From Echinostoma caproni (taxonomy: Eukaryota > Platyhelminthes > Trematoda > Plagiorchiida > Echinostomatidae), in assembly GCA_900618425.1 (NCBI GenBank), contig UZAN01039374.1, positions 192,945-256,944 on the forward strand: a stretch of DNA of 64,000 bases, given 5' to 3'. Made by a program: the position numbers and the translations under genes. This document shows positions 23,707 through 36,059 of the stretch, in pieces (positions within the stretch are counted from its first letter, which is position 1; each line of letters starts with the position of its first letter). The notes below the pieces were generated by a model. The model was not told the DNA's origin. It worked only from the letters and a program-made list of their open reading frames with translations, and searched no databases.

Positions 23707-24039
23707 GTAACCCTATTTATTCAATAAAAATAAGCAAAATGGAAGAGAATAAATGGTATTGTTCATAAAAATTGAGGAATTTCCTGTAAATGATTCCAAG
23801 TTCCGCATCACAATATACCTTGTTTTAATCAGTAAGCATGAATCAAACCGTGGAAGAAATATGCAAGTAGTAAACAGAAAAACCCACAAGCTCAGTTTAT
23901 AATATAGTGAAACTTTTCTTTTTATTGATAATAACTTACAGCTGAAATTGAATTGCGTCAAACCCTTTTGCCTCCTGTGAGATACCTCTGAAATTACGAA
24001 AATCAAATCAAACAACTCTTAGTGAAATAAACCATTGTT

Positions 24040-24720
24040 TACACGCGAGTCTGTTTTAGCTTTATCACAGTTCTGTAGGAAATCTCAGATGATTGTGGCA
24101 CCCATATGTAACCGCGTACACTATCAATGGACAGAAACATACGAAGCTTCCGAAAGCCTCAGTATGGTCGGGGGTGGGTGTCAAGGGTTCCAACTAGTCG
24201 CTCTTCCCTTGCACTTCGTGAAACGCTCCCATACGACCAAGCGTCTCACAGAACCTCTGCTGAGAAAGCCATACTCACCGCCTTCTTGTGGTAGAGGTTT
24301 TTCTACACCAAACTGAGAGGACGAATAGCCGAAATCGGGTTGGTGGACAACTGGTAGATCACCTAGGGGAGTTGGCCAAAAACCCTAATTACAAACCAAC
24401 CAACAAGAGGCATACAAATCACAAACAACTTCCCGGTTGTGTGATTGGTCATCGGATCGATTGGACATTGAGGTTTATTGGGTGATCTTAATTGTCATCA
24501 TCCATGACACGTAATGTGGCATGAAAACCCGAAACAGATTCGGTATCGCGTGCACCAGACTAAAATAAACCAAGCTGTCGAACTGATGATTTTGCCAAGT
24601 CGGGCTACGAAACGTCTGGAAACAATGGGTTCAGCTGGACGAACACACCCCCAACAACGTCCGTATCCCGAGCTACAACCGTTCCACAATATTTCTAAAA
24701 CCAGCCTTTTCCAATGCTGA
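24040..24720. repeat. GC-richer block, probable dispersed repeat
   Basis: Composition is distinctly less AT-rich than the flanks. Several frames on both strands are open together with many Pro/Thr/Arg codons, a pattern more typical of an old repeat than of an exon. No known family motif was recognised, and no second copy was found in the window. Confidence 0.3.
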
Positions 24721-25195
24721 ACATGTCTTCATCCCATTCCCGAGCAGGCTCATCATTGCCAAACTTCATTTTCACATGGCTCAGAGAAATTACTATTACA
24801 AGATTCCTCTGAGATTACTTCTAGTCACAAATAAACATTTCGGTGAGTAAATATGTTTCACTCCAATATACACGTGAAAGGCCATCCCGTTATAGTACGC
24901 TGTACAGTTGAAGTCCCATTTAACACAAGCGTAATAAAAGTTCACAAAAAACTTTTAACTTTGTTCAGCCGATGTTGAGGACTATTGAACAACGGATCAC
25001 ACCGTCCCAAATAGTTCATCTCTTACCAATCAACTCCATAAAGGACTCATTGTAGGATGAGCTTCCGGTTAGCTCTATTCTGCGTCATTCGTGTAGTCTG
25101 TGCAAATTATTATCACATTCGTTCTGTCATTCAATGTCGCAAGTGAGTGAGTGAAATTTTCTTTTTCCCAAGTGTACTGCACAAACTTCTTCTAG

Positions 25196-25329
25196 TGTTC
25201 ACACAAGTTGAGTGGGACTGTCTGATCGATATTTCAAATTTTAATGGCAGTATCTCTCTCGCACTTGTGCGTGATGTTCTAGTCTCATCGGCTGGGGTGG
25301 CTGAGTCTCAGTCTGACAATGTTTTATGC
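25196..25329 (+). CDS. candidate exon, unrecognised product
   Basis: A good acceptor (AACTTCTTCTAG) ends at 25195. The phase 1 frame reads VEWDCLIDISNFNG and a Val/Ser-rich segment and can leave at GTAACA (25330) or GTAAAC (25339), both in phase 0. Composition is protein-like. It is phase-compatible with candidates at 23540 and 26335. No domain was recognised. Confidence 0.27.
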
Positions 25330-26334
25330 GTAACAATCGTAAACGAAAAATATATCCGAAAATAGTCCTACGTTGTATACACTTTGGCCAGGGACGAAAA
25401 ACTGGGATTTGGGCAAACGAGGTTTATCACATTTGTTTGAAGTAATTTTAACCTAGAATAAAAATTGTCTATTTACCCAACGTTGATATAACAGGATATC
25501 AAATAATTGAAGTTTTGCTATGCCATTTTTTAATCTGTTACTTCTAGTTCAGTATCATCTTAAACTGCAACACAGTAGTGGTAATGACAATATTATAATA
25601 AAACCACACTGTCAACCATAGTTGCAAGGAAATTTGGTGAACAAAAAACGAAGATGGAATGATTTATCTGGAACGGTGCAGGGAACTAGATGAGACGGTC
25701 TTTCAGTGAGTGGCAAACAGGGTAGTATAGATGGGCATTGCAATTAGGAATTGCGAGAAATGGAGAGAATGACCAAACGTACCGTTTGATAGCCAAAATA
25801 CCTGTGTATGATATTGTGGATTCCACGTAGAATACAATCAGAATAAAATCATTCATTAAACGGTACTACTCTGATTGATTTGGTCATCCGGAAGTTGTTT
25901 GTTCCGCGACCCATCCTGACAGTCGTTTTACAGCGTTTGCGAATATCTTTTGATATCTTTCTTTTTTCATATGCAGGCAGTCTGATTTCATTCTTATCAA
26001 CATACAAACACCAATTCTGTGTACTGCTTCACGGTGATATGTCAGATGATTCCAAAGACCCGTACAATTAGAATCAAGTCATAGGTTTTTAGTTGAATGC
26101 ATCAAAAACGGATATGATAGGTACTTCTCGAATGAGTAAACAAGCTAATCGCCGGAGTTGGTGAATGCAAGTGCAAACAATAGTGTTTTAAATAGTTGCC
26201 ATTCCGAAGAAATAGGGTGGTTCTGAATCCTTTAGTCTGATGGCCTGAGTCATCGAGAGGATAGGTTCATTTGAAGCGTTTCATTAGTATTGGTTTTTTG
26301 TGGTTCTTTTTCTATCCCTCTGTACACAATGCAG

Positions 26335-26403
26335 TCCACTTATCCACTGAAACGCTCAAACACACATTTAACCTTTGCTGCCCTTGTGAAACTCTTTTTG
26401 TCT
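26335..26403 (+). CDS. candidate 69-nt exon
   Basis: A strong acceptor (TTCTATCCCTCTGTACACAATGCAG) ends at 26334. Phase 0 gives 23 residues (STYPLKRSNTHLTFAALVK…) ending at a GTAACC donor at 26404. A competing frame from the same acceptor runs to a stop at 26466-26468 and would make a terminal exon with a basic end (FRRQQERSK). Which frame is real cannot be decided here. Confidence 0.25.
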
Positions 26404-26469
26404 GTAACCGCAGAATAGCATCTCCACTGGTGAAGTCATTCAGAAGACAGCAGGAACGATCGAAATGAT

Positions 26470-28150
26470 CTGGAGCCCCAGCGGCTGTTAAGTGTTATAC
26501 CAAGTTGATCAAAGCTGCAGTGCCGATGCGTTGAAGAAACAGATGCAACGTGATTAGTGAGAAATAAGAAATGTACTTGTAATCGCTAAGAAGAAACAAA
26601 ATAGATTAAGGGCTGTTAAAAATGCAATCAGCAATTGAAAAGTTGGAAGAGATTCACGCATGACGATGCGTGACATCAATTGGTTGTGAATAACTGGTCA
26701 ATATAACAGTATCGGATATTTCTTAGTTTAAACTCAGTCAACCCGTTGTGTATCGTCTTAGTTTACGTTCTTCAGTCTGTGTGCAGTACAACTGGCTTTT
26801 AAACAGAAGACGCGCGGACAAACTGTTTGGGACAGGACCAGGTGTGCATCTGTATGTAGGGGATGTCTACGTGAGCGAACTGATCCTTACCTCTGGTAGA
26901 GGAAAATAAACAAGAAACGGAAAGGTGTCACAATGGAACTGAACCCCGGTAGTGCGTTAGTGTTGCGCTTGACTGCCGGAAAATTATTGAAATTTTATGA
27001 ATGACACAACATTTAAGTTTGACTTATTAGTTCCGCTATGGTGCTTCTATAGTGAGATTCGTTCATTATATTTTGATATAGAAAAGGTCTACAAAATTGT
27101 GTCTCCACAGACACCCATGCGACCTCTACCATCTGGTTTATTTGATTAGTCCAAATCCGAGATTGTATAAAAGAGGTTTGTAATAAAACGGTGAAAATTT
27201 CAGCCGATTGAGGTTATCTACATTTGCGGTCCAATATCTGTGTCCTTTTAGCTGGAATGCCTAAATTCTGGATCAGATTACGGATGAGTACTTGTTCTGA
27301 AGCTGACGCATTTTGATATCCAGAGCTGTGTGGAATTTAGTTGATACAGAAGAATAATGCCAGTGGTTAGTCTCAGGAAGGGTATAAACAGTTGAACGTC
27401 TCACTGTGTGTAGTGATAAATGAGCATTATTCCTCCATTTTTACAACCAATGGAGTACACAGAAACGGTACATGGTCTCCTTTAGACTGATCCTAATCAT
27501 ATTTGTTCTGTATGCATTAGTTATTGTATTAAACAGTCGAGTTCATTTTCAATCAGGATGTACAGGATGTACAATGACCCATAAGAAACTGCAATAAATG
27601 TTACCAGTGATGAAAATGTTTTGCTCTTCCCTTGATTTACATACTATCAAATAAAACTCCAAAAACGTTACACTTCTTTGTCCACCTTTCATACTTTGAC
27701 AGATCAATTAACTGTAGGGAGAAAACTTTGTAATTCAGTGGTTGAGAACAGAATGCCTTAATGAGTAACGTTTTGCGTGTAGTACGGCGAACTTCTAATT
27801 CAACCAAAACCTGAACCAACCATAAACAGTATTACATAACTAAGAATAATTTGGGTCTGTCTGGCCACCTGTCGGTTTTCAGTACGGTTGAGTGCAAGCA
27901 AACAGAAGTGAGATAGTGCTTTGTCACATGAATGAATAGCAGCCGCAGCATTAGCTGTAGTAACAACACGTATTTAGTTAAACAATGTTCTCTCGTCCCA
28001 GATTAGTAGTTTCCTTGTGCACGTTTTGAAGCTCGTTTTTTTGTCGAAAAGTTTGAATATGACCAAGCGTATACACAAGCGCGTCAGATGAAGATAAGGA
28101 GGAGAAAAAGAAGGAACCTTACAGACTTTTTCATTGTGGTTAGATCTAAT
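26470..28150. other. AT-rich interval, no supported gene
   Basis: A minus-strand frame at 27637-27819 contains a fair internal acceptor but has no other support. Nothing else was seen. Confidence 0.35.
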
Positions 28151-28153
28151 CAG

Positions 28154-28238
28154 CCCTGTTCTCGAACTATTTTCGGAAATGAAACGCTAACATACTTTCA
28201 TTTTTACCTCTTCGCCGGTCTTTCATGGTTACCCACAA
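28154..28238 (+). CDS. candidate exon, unrecognised product
   Basis: The acceptor ATCTAATCAG ends at 28153, with a T-rich tract further upstream; the donor CAA|GTAACA starts at 28239. The phase 0 to 1 reading gives 28 residues with TIFGNETLTYFHFYL. Phases link the candidate at 26335 to that at 30598. Evidence is limited to signals and frame. Confidence 0.22.
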
Positions 28239-30261
28239 GTAACATCAGTCGCTTTCTAAAGATTAATCGTGTAAAGACGACTGGTGCCAGGGTGCCTCAT
28301 AATCACGGATTAGACCTACATGTTATCAGAACTATCATTTACTACTTCCCGTTTCTATTTCTCGCCCACAGAAGAAAAGGGATGAGAAGACAAACAAAAC
28401 AAAATAAATAATTCTAACTAGGTCATTTGCTCGTAGTGGACTTCGTCCAAAACAACAACAATAACATCAGCCAGTCATGATGCTGCCCGGAATCACTCTT
28501 TACTGACAGGCACAAACTCAGTATCATTCTCATACATCTAGCTGAAGAATTTACTTGTATCACATCCCCAGGTAGACAAATGATTTCAGATTGTTTAACT
28601 ACATCCCCTGCTGCTCTTCTTGTTCACGTTGAGGACAAAATAAATTGACTTGTATGTGAAATGTGTTCAGATATACGTGTCAGCGCATAGTTGTATGTGT
28701 GTGTACGTGTGCGTGTAAAGTGTGGTTGAAACATGCCTGATGTGAGAAAATTTCCTGTCACTCAACCGCCCCCCAATTTTCCCGTGGGATATTTACATAT
28801 TTTCTACCCCATAACGTCTGTCATTCATTGAGCGGCTTGTTTCAAGATGATCGCCGCTGTCCTCTACGGGTACTATAACCATAATCATCAGACGCGTGCT
28901 TTCTGTTCCATACTATCCTTTGGGAGGTACAGAAAAAGACGGAACGCAGGGCAGCATATTCAAGGGGGAGTAAAGAGGATGAATAAGGGGCTTTTTGAGG
29001 AGTATACTGACAATAAACGAACTGGTTTAGCTTTTTCCTCTGGAAAAAATGAGGCTTTCTTGCTGAGCAATCTTGTATCAGCGATGATATGCAGTATGGT
29101 CAACTAATAACGTAAATACTTGGGTAGAATAGATATTATCCTTCAGATTTGCTTTATCTACTTAGATTTAATAACTGAAATCTCAAACATATTGTTTGCT
29201 TGCTAAATATTTTGCCACAGAGTGTTCTTCACGTAAACGTGACCGTATTCTTGCAAATATGCATTCAGTTTTATAAACATATATAGACACTCCTGTATAC
29301 GTATTTAAAATGGTAGTAGATAATAACAATTTAGGTGACAGTAATACCTCACGGCCACTGGAATTCCACGTGTTATGAATTGCTCTGCTATTTTGCGATT
29401 TTCGTTCATTGGGTTTCAACAATTATCATGAAAATTGTCGACCTCAACAGGCGGCCCACATCAATTTCTGGATCTTTATAAAGTGAAATTACATTTTCAA
29501 ATAGAATGTTTACAGTAATTGCGGAGAAATACAGAACATAACACACGGGATAGTTGTCGAAATCGACGTACACAATTGNTGAAATGCATAGTTAGATATA
29601 TTTATCGATGAACTGGAGTTTCCATTCAGCCGTTTGCCGCAGAAACTATAGGCCATTTATTTCGATTTGGTTTCAAATTACAACTATGGCAATTAGGGGC
29701 TTTTCCATAACTCAATTGGTACATGTAAACAGAAACTGCTGCAGTCCTGAACTGTGTTTCTTAATCTCTTAATTTCAATTAAGTGATCACGCAAATGATA
29801 GACCGAAACAACCGGCAGGAAAGTGCACAAATCACAGTTCTTCAATCTGAAACAGAAACTGATGAACTGGTGCCCGATGTTCCTTCTATGTCACATAACG
29901 TTTTTCACCACATTTAAATTGATTTATATTTATTTGAGGCGATTCTTATGCACATGTGTCAATGTTCTTCACAGTTTACACCGGAAGCACTGTTTTGCTG
30001 TTCCTTTACTTCAAACCGAGTTGGCGTGTTGTCCAACACTGCAAAATAGAGCATTGGTGACATGCAGTTGGCGTCAAGCTTCATCACTGAAATTTTTGTG
30101 AAAGTCTCCTGGGTAAATACCCTCTTGTATTCATACATCCGTATCTCACAGATTCAGACTAATGATCAATGCTGCTTAGCGACAGAAGATTATTGAAGTC
30201 TGAAAGGTCCATCCTTATATAAGAATCAAGCGGAAAACGGCCTGGTTATCTTCTCTTCGGT

Positions 30262-30345
30262 TGGTTTAGGGGGTAGTATGCTTGCGTTCTCCCCGTGACC
30301 CGGATTTGACTCCCGGTTGAGTCGATGGAGTCCCCCAGCTGATGA
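30262..30345 (+). repeat. tRNA-like pol III promoter remnant or SINE head
   Basis: An A-box-like TGGTTTAGGGGGTAGTATG is followed 30-40 bp later by a B-box-like CGGATTTGACTCCCGG. The stems of a functional tRNA do not close. It reads as a SINE head or tRNA pseudogene. Confidence 0.4.
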
Positions 30346-30597
30346 GATCCAATCAGGTCAAGATATATTTACAGGGCTTCCTAGCTTGTCATTTCATCCT
30401 GTTCTTACGATAAAATGAACCATGTGATCAAAATCAAATCCTGCACAAATTTCAGGTGGAACACTTTTTCCAACTTCACTTTATTTTCCTACTTGAACTG
30501 TGCTAAAATGAGCCCACCTGTTTCGGTTATTTGGGTACTGACAAGAGTAAATGTAAGAAAGGTGAACGTATCTTGCAAAACTTATTTTATTTGTCAG

Positions 30598-30720
30598 CTA
30601 ATGAACCAGTGCCATCAGGATGTGCATGCTTTATTTACCGGAATTATAACGGGAAATCCGAGTTCCAAGCAAATAATCGGAGTAAAATATCCCCCAAGTT
30701 GCATTTCAAACTAATACTTG
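30598..30720 (+). CDS. candidate exon, unrecognised product
   Basis: A strong acceptor (CTTATTTTATTTGTCAG) ends at 30597 and a GTATGT donor starts at 30721. The phase 1 to 1 reading gives NEPVPSGCACFIYRNYNG and then a polar basic stretch. Both splice signals are good and composition is protein-like. The same frame stays open to 30932, but the later part is not coding-like. Confidence 0.33.
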
Positions 30721-31452
30721 GTATGTCTGGAAATTTGGGGTTTGTGTGTGGAACAATCAGTGTCGAAAATCTTTGTATTGAGAGTGAATGTAGTTTGAAA
30801 CCCTCTATGTTAAACAGAAAAATAGCTGCTTGCGCTCTGTCTAGGACGTGTGTGTTTTTGTCCGGACGGGGGAGAGTGGGTAGATATTCTATTCCAAAGC
30901 ATGACTTAATTGTCTGCATTGTAAGCGACTGATGCCTGTCATCTTGCAAACGTTTGTTTCAGCCTTAACAATCCATGTCATTATATTATTCCAAGCTACA
31001 ACTGGACCTGTGTCGTTCACTTCGTGAAACAAAAAACTGTCCTGTATCAGACAGATCATAATCACGAATCGTTCCGTGGAAGTCAATTTTGCTCGCATCC
31101 GCGGGGCCAATCCCATTCAGTTTGTCATTGAGGGGGGCGGGACGAAGATTGAATTAACCAAATGAACAGAACTGCACAACAAATTTCATCAGAAAATAAC
31201 CGAGCATCCTTGACCTGACGCTCGTATGAAAATGAAGTGAGACAAAAGTAGGAATATATACCTGTGACGACGATGTTGTTACTGACACATTTGTCCGCCG
31301 TTGTATGAACTGATCACTATGTTCATTAGAGTAAATGAATATCAATGACAGTAAATAGTAAGTGAATGTTAGTGTATTGATTGAGAGTACTGAAAACAAC
31401 GCAAGGTTGTTTAAGGAAGCCCTGAAATTTCTATTCATTCATGGGGTTTCAT

Positions 31453-31498
31453 GAAAAAAATAATAAATAAATAATAATAATAATAATAAAAAATAATA
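31453..31498. repeat. (TAA)n microsatellite
   Basis: AATAATAAATAAATAATAATAATAATA-type simple repeat, interrupted. Confidence 0.9.
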
Positions 31499-32289
31499 GG
31501 AACCGACCCAATGACATCATTTTGTTATTTAACATAATCAAACATCTACCTGAAGGGATAACATTCATGATAAAGTGTATTTCAGTCCTTAAGCAAAACC
31601 AAAAGCTTGAAAAGTTGTTCCTGAAAAATGATGTGTAGATAAGACAAAAGAACAGTATTTAAGCTTGCTAACAGTTTCTCGCACGGTGTGCCTGATTTTC
31701 ATCCAACAAATTGTTTACTTGGTGAGCAAATTTGCCATCAACTGTGGCATTCTCGGTTGATGACCTTTAGTGTCCCGCCCTAGCAAGTCATTTATTCACT
31801 TAGAATAGTCAACTTTACCGTATTTTGTGCCCACAAGCTCATCCAACCGGCGAAGTACGCCGCATGTAAATGCACTTTCCACATTTTTATCCGTTTGACT
31901 AAAATGACATTGGATAAAATAAGTGAAAAAGCTAAACTGACGCGGTTCCTCCGTGTACTGTCGAGTATATCTGTGTCATTCTCTCCACCCTTCCGTTTCA
32001 AGCAAAACGTTATTGTACTCCGAAAGGAAAGAAACAATTTACTGATCGACTGTTATGAGTTGTATTCCCCCTTCTTATCCAGAGCACAGGGTATGAAATC
32101 CAATAATTTTAGACTGGACTCGGAAAACTAGGTTCATGGAAACATTGACTAAATCTATCCTGCGTATGTCTCCGTGTTAAAGAGAGAATGAATTGTCACT
32201 ACCCGGTGGGCTTCCTCTGAATCCTAATTCGTTTTTTGGCTTACAAACCAAACGAAACGTAGACTGAAAACAGTACTAAGTATTATATA

Positions 32290-32480
32290 GCCAACCGATT
32301 AAGCATCATTGATAGTGCGAATCCACGGATCCAACTAGGGATGCCACCCGGGACCTCACGCGTGGAATTCAAGTGTGCTCCAAGCAGTTTTCCTTTCCCA
32401 GCCTCCAAGCTGCATAATTCATCTTTGCAAGCTTGTTGCGGGAATCTGATCACACTGGGTCCGCTACTAGGTCGATATGT
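32290..32480 (-). repeat. tRNA-derived SINE-like repeat, family B (antisense)
   Basis: The minus strand contains GAGGTCCCGGGTGGCATCCC, matching the B-box-like core of the repeat at 13.9 kb, inside a GC-richer stretch whose frames on both strands stay open. Confidence 0.42.
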
Positions 32481-32821
32481 TTGCACTACCGATGAGATAT
32501 TTTCGAATCAACACGACTGTACACGTATTTTTTAGCTCTTATATACATGTTCGTTTCCATTTATGTAGGACGTAAGCGATCATGAAGTTGGCTAGCATGC
32601 TTCCCTAATCAGAACGTGGTTCGTATTTGGTGTCTCGTGGATAAAAGTGTCAATCAACCTAAATGAAACTCAAACGAGGAACGCAATTATGGAAGACACG
32701 CATGGTGCGTGGTTTTGCTACGTACCGGTGGTCTGGATGTAACTACATATGTTCGATTATATGCGCTTTTCTTGGCTTCACCTTCGACACCAAGAGAGAG
32801 AACAAACCGTTTATATATTAT

Positions 32822-32870
32822 CTAGGGGAGGATAGCGCAGTCGGTAAAAGAGCGCGCGTAATAGTCTAGA
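32822..32870 (+). repeat. tRNA 5'-half-like fragment
   Basis: GGATAGCGCAGTCGGTAAAA followed by GAGCGCGCG has a tRNA-like A box and D-arm. No B box follows at the usual distance, so it is a fragment and not a gene. Confidence 0.35.
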
Positions 32871-33728
32871 ATATTAATCATTATGACAATTCTCAGTCGC
32901 ATTCTCAAATGTGTACATGGATAGATAATGGTTATTCCATGTACGATTTCAAAGAGGTATCAGATTTTCCTCTCTATATTCCATATTCCGTCTCCAATGA
33001 CGGTATACAAGGAATCTTGAGGTTGAACTAAATCACTTATATGGGGCTACTGGATCTGATGTCGTAGCGTGAAACTTAATGTAAGCATTGTTTCATTCCT
33101 TGCCAAACTTCGCACTCCTTGGGTCTCGTACGTACACATTATAAACACGCTAAACGATGAAGCCTTCCTTTAAAATCACCGCGAGGTGGTTTCCTCAGTG
33201 ACTGCCCTATACCACTTACTCTTTACCCGTTGAGAGGAGAAAAGATATAGACTTTGTTCTTTAGCTCTTCTCATTTTTTTAAACCAAATGATACAGGCGA
33301 GCTTCAAGATGAAGGGAAATGTCAAACAGAAAACTCTCATAGAGTACGATGAAAGAAGGACAATGTGTTTAGAGGTTTGGAGAAACAACTAACTGGTTAA
33401 TAACTGAATTATTTCCGCCGCTTGATCACCACCGTCCGAATTCCTGACTGTTTTAATAAGGCCAAAACTTCCGGTAGCATGTTATGTTTATGTTTATGTC
33501 CTACGTTTAGTTCTTAGTTTTCCTCAATACCTTTAATTGCAGCTATTGATGAAAACGCATAAGTGACCATGAAGCGCTAGGCACAAACAGTCGACATCAG
33601 AAGTGTCAGGTTACCGGTAAGACGGTTCGCTTGAGTTTCCACCTGTTTCAGCTTCTGATGTATCATTTCTCCAAAACGGCAAATTTTTTTTTGATTTCCC
33701 AACCTGGTTTACCTTGTCTGTTAAATAG

Positions 33729-33781
33729 TTCACCATAGTGCGGCCTCTGTCCGCTACGTACCATATCCTTCGCGCCCGCAG
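33729..33781 (+). CDS. candidate 53-nt exon with consensus splice sites
   Basis: A long T-rich tract leads to the acceptor …TTAAATAG (ends 33728), and the segment ends with the textbook donor CAG|GTGAGT (33779-33787). Internal GC is well above the flanks. Two frames are open: phase 1 in and 0 out (HHSAASVRYVPYPSRPQ), which fits neighbours at 30598 and 36060, or phase 0 in and 2 out. A minus-strand segment over the same bases (33713-33794) also has usable splice signals, so strand is likely but not certain. Product unknown. Confidence 0.4.
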
Positions 33782-34152
33782 GTGAGTGCTGGCTCTTAAG
33801 TGAATACCAGAAAAGAATGTGGTGATTAACAATTCATGGAAATAATAGTTTCCCTTTCTCCTCATTCACAATTAACCAAGTTACAATACCAAACCAACTC
33901 GTTTGCTCTGACCCCGATAGAGAGAGCGCAAGATGAGCATCTCGTTCAGGTTTGTCATTCAGCACAGAGAATAAGCCCAGTTTAACAATAAAATCAGCTA
34001 ACTTCTATTATAAAGAGTAAAATCCCAAGGGAACTTTGTGGGTTGGATTTTTCGACTGAAGAATATTGCTGAACTATGTGAGTGGCCGAGAATCGAAATC
34101 GAAAGTAATCAATCGCAAGCCAGGCGACTCGAATAATATCCGTTTCTTTGTT

Positions 34153-34222
34153 GGGCGGTGGTGGCTTAGTGGTTAGATGACCCGAGAGGCCCGGGTGTCG
34201 AACCTCTAAGTCACCGCCCGCC
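34153..34222 (+). repeat. tRNA-derived SINE head, family A, copy 2
   Basis: It begins GGGCGGTG (34153-34160) and ends CACCGCCC (34212-34219). These are perfectly complementary 8-mers placed like a tRNA acceptor stem. The A box TGGCTTAGTGGTTAG and the B-box-like GGGTGTCGAACCTC are both present. Downstream CGCCCGCCTTCC matches the body start of the other family A copies. Confidence 0.55.
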
Positions 34223-34303
34223 TTCCATATAACTGCATTTTCTCAGACAGCTTTTGCATGATCGTGGACCCTGTCCGGAGAATTGACGGAACACTTGTAT
34301 ATT

Positions 34304-34369
34304 CCATAAATGAAAAATAGGTCACGGTATGTGAANCCATAAATGAAAAACAGGTCACGGTATGTGAAT
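34304..34369. repeat. 33-bp tandem duplication
   Basis: Two adjacent 33-bp units (34304-34336 and 34337-34369) starting CCATAAATGAAAAA differ by one base plus an N at the junction. It may be a real duplication or an assembly or polishing artefact. Confidence 0.85.
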
Positions 34370-34839
34370 ACCTAATAATACCTAATATCTTTTATTGAAA
34401 ACATCATGTGACCTCAATAAAAATAAAATGATTGGGACATCATTTTTGTTGTGAGTAAAGTGATCACCGATAAAAGTACATCTGCTAACTAAGGATCGAC
34501 TTGTTAGACTGTGAATGGTTCAATGTGATTAGTATGTATGTTCAACATGCAACTTATTATGCTATTCACCACTATATCCCGAGGAAAACTTCAGGCAGAA
34601 AATGATGGAACGTATTCGTAGGGGAAAAGGTGTTTTCATGTTGTATATTCTCTACTGTTTTCCACAAAATCTTCCATCAGTGAAATGTAGATATTCCGTG
34701 TGTTTCATATAGGCTAGACTGTGTGAAGCAACTTATGAAAATTGATGTTTATAAGCTAAGAAAGTATCATGATTTTTCTGTAGGCGGCTTAAAACTAAAT
34801 GATTTAAGTCAAGGCAGGTGAATTTTCTTGAGCAATTCA

Positions 34840-35500
34840 CAACCGAGGCCTTCGGCTAGCCAAAGCATGACCCGTAATTCAACTGGGTGGTGTGTGAAAA
34901 CCGCGTTCCATTGGGGCTGGTGTCCAGTTCATCCAATCATACGCCCTTCGGATAGGGTAAAACGTCCAATGTGCGTAAGACATGTTGATGAGCAATTGAG
35001 TCGGTAACCACATCCACAATAAGGAAGGTGTATGCGTGTGTGTGGTACGTATGCTTCTTGGTTGAACAGGCAAGTCAGAAGATAAACACTGCGAGAGGAA
35101 TTCCCTTCGTATACTCTGGTCGGTCGCGTACGTATAAAATTCAAGAAGATAGATAAATGAAGCGAATTAGGAAATCTAGTTAGTATTAAATATGTGTGTG
35201 TGTGCGTGTGTGATTGTGTACAGTGTGTGATGCACGTGATTGGTTACAATCGGGGAAGGTCAAGGGTAAAGGTCATTCGCTTTTGGACGCATATTGTGGG
35301 TTTGTTGTGAGCGATCGATAATGCCTCGGGTATCCTTAGTCGGTGATTGTCTCGATGAGGTAACAAAACCAAGAACGCGATCGCAAGGTCTACCCTATAG
35401 CCGCTTTCAACCAGTGTGTCTTCTGACTTGCCTGTTCAATGTCATAAAGGGATCCAAATGTTTCACTTCTTGGTTGGTTTGGAATCAGGGCCTATAAACA
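34840..35500. repeat. repeat block containing a long-spaced inverted repeat
   Basis: A GC-richer block with open frames on the minus strand in its first half. The 19-mer GAACAGGCAAGTCAGAAGA (35064-35082) recurs as its exact reverse complement at 35419-35437, with imperfect extension on the inner side. A TG-rich tract (about 35190-35220) lies between the arms. Two copies of one repeat in opposite orientation, or a foldback element, would explain it. Confidence 0.5.
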
Positions 35501-36059
35501 ACTCTGCTAGATGAACCACCAGTGATTCACTGACCCGGTTGTAGTCCTGGATGTTGGCTTTTCGTCTTGTCACTTTGGATGAAAAACATCTCTACCGTAA
35601 GAAGGCAGTGAGCAGCACTGAATGGCATACCTTTCATTTGGATTATTACAGTAAATTCTGTAAGAAGAGAGGAGGGTTTCAAATTGGTGGTTTTCTATGC
35701 CCATTGACCGAAACCGAATCGATTACGAAGACATGACTGCTGTGTAAGCTGAAACAGTAGTTTAAGCGAAGTTTCCCAAAGATAATTTTTAGTTAAGTAA
35801 TAAAATGATAACAAAAAACCTTCGGCTCACACTTATATCGCTCAAAACAGCACTATATGATGCTTGTAAATTCTGCTGTTTCTAAGTTAGTAAAGTACAA
35901 TAATAAGCCGATGAAAACGAACCTAAGACATTGTTTCTTACTGATTATTAGTTACTTGATGAATTAAGCAAAATGTAATTCCAGATAATAATCGTGCACC
36001 GAAGATAAAGCTACGCTCTTAGTTTAGTTTTCCCATTTAAATTATTTTTCCCTTTCTAG

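Noticed and set aside
28690..28725. TG-rich tract as a regulatory element
   Set aside because: Simple-sequence repeat with no supporting context.
30721..30932. Continuation of a 133-codon frame past a good donor
   Set aside because: Coding-like composition is lost after the GTATGT donor at 30721.
32822..32870. Functional tRNA gene
   Set aside because: Only the 5' half is tRNA-like; no B box or closing acceptor stem.
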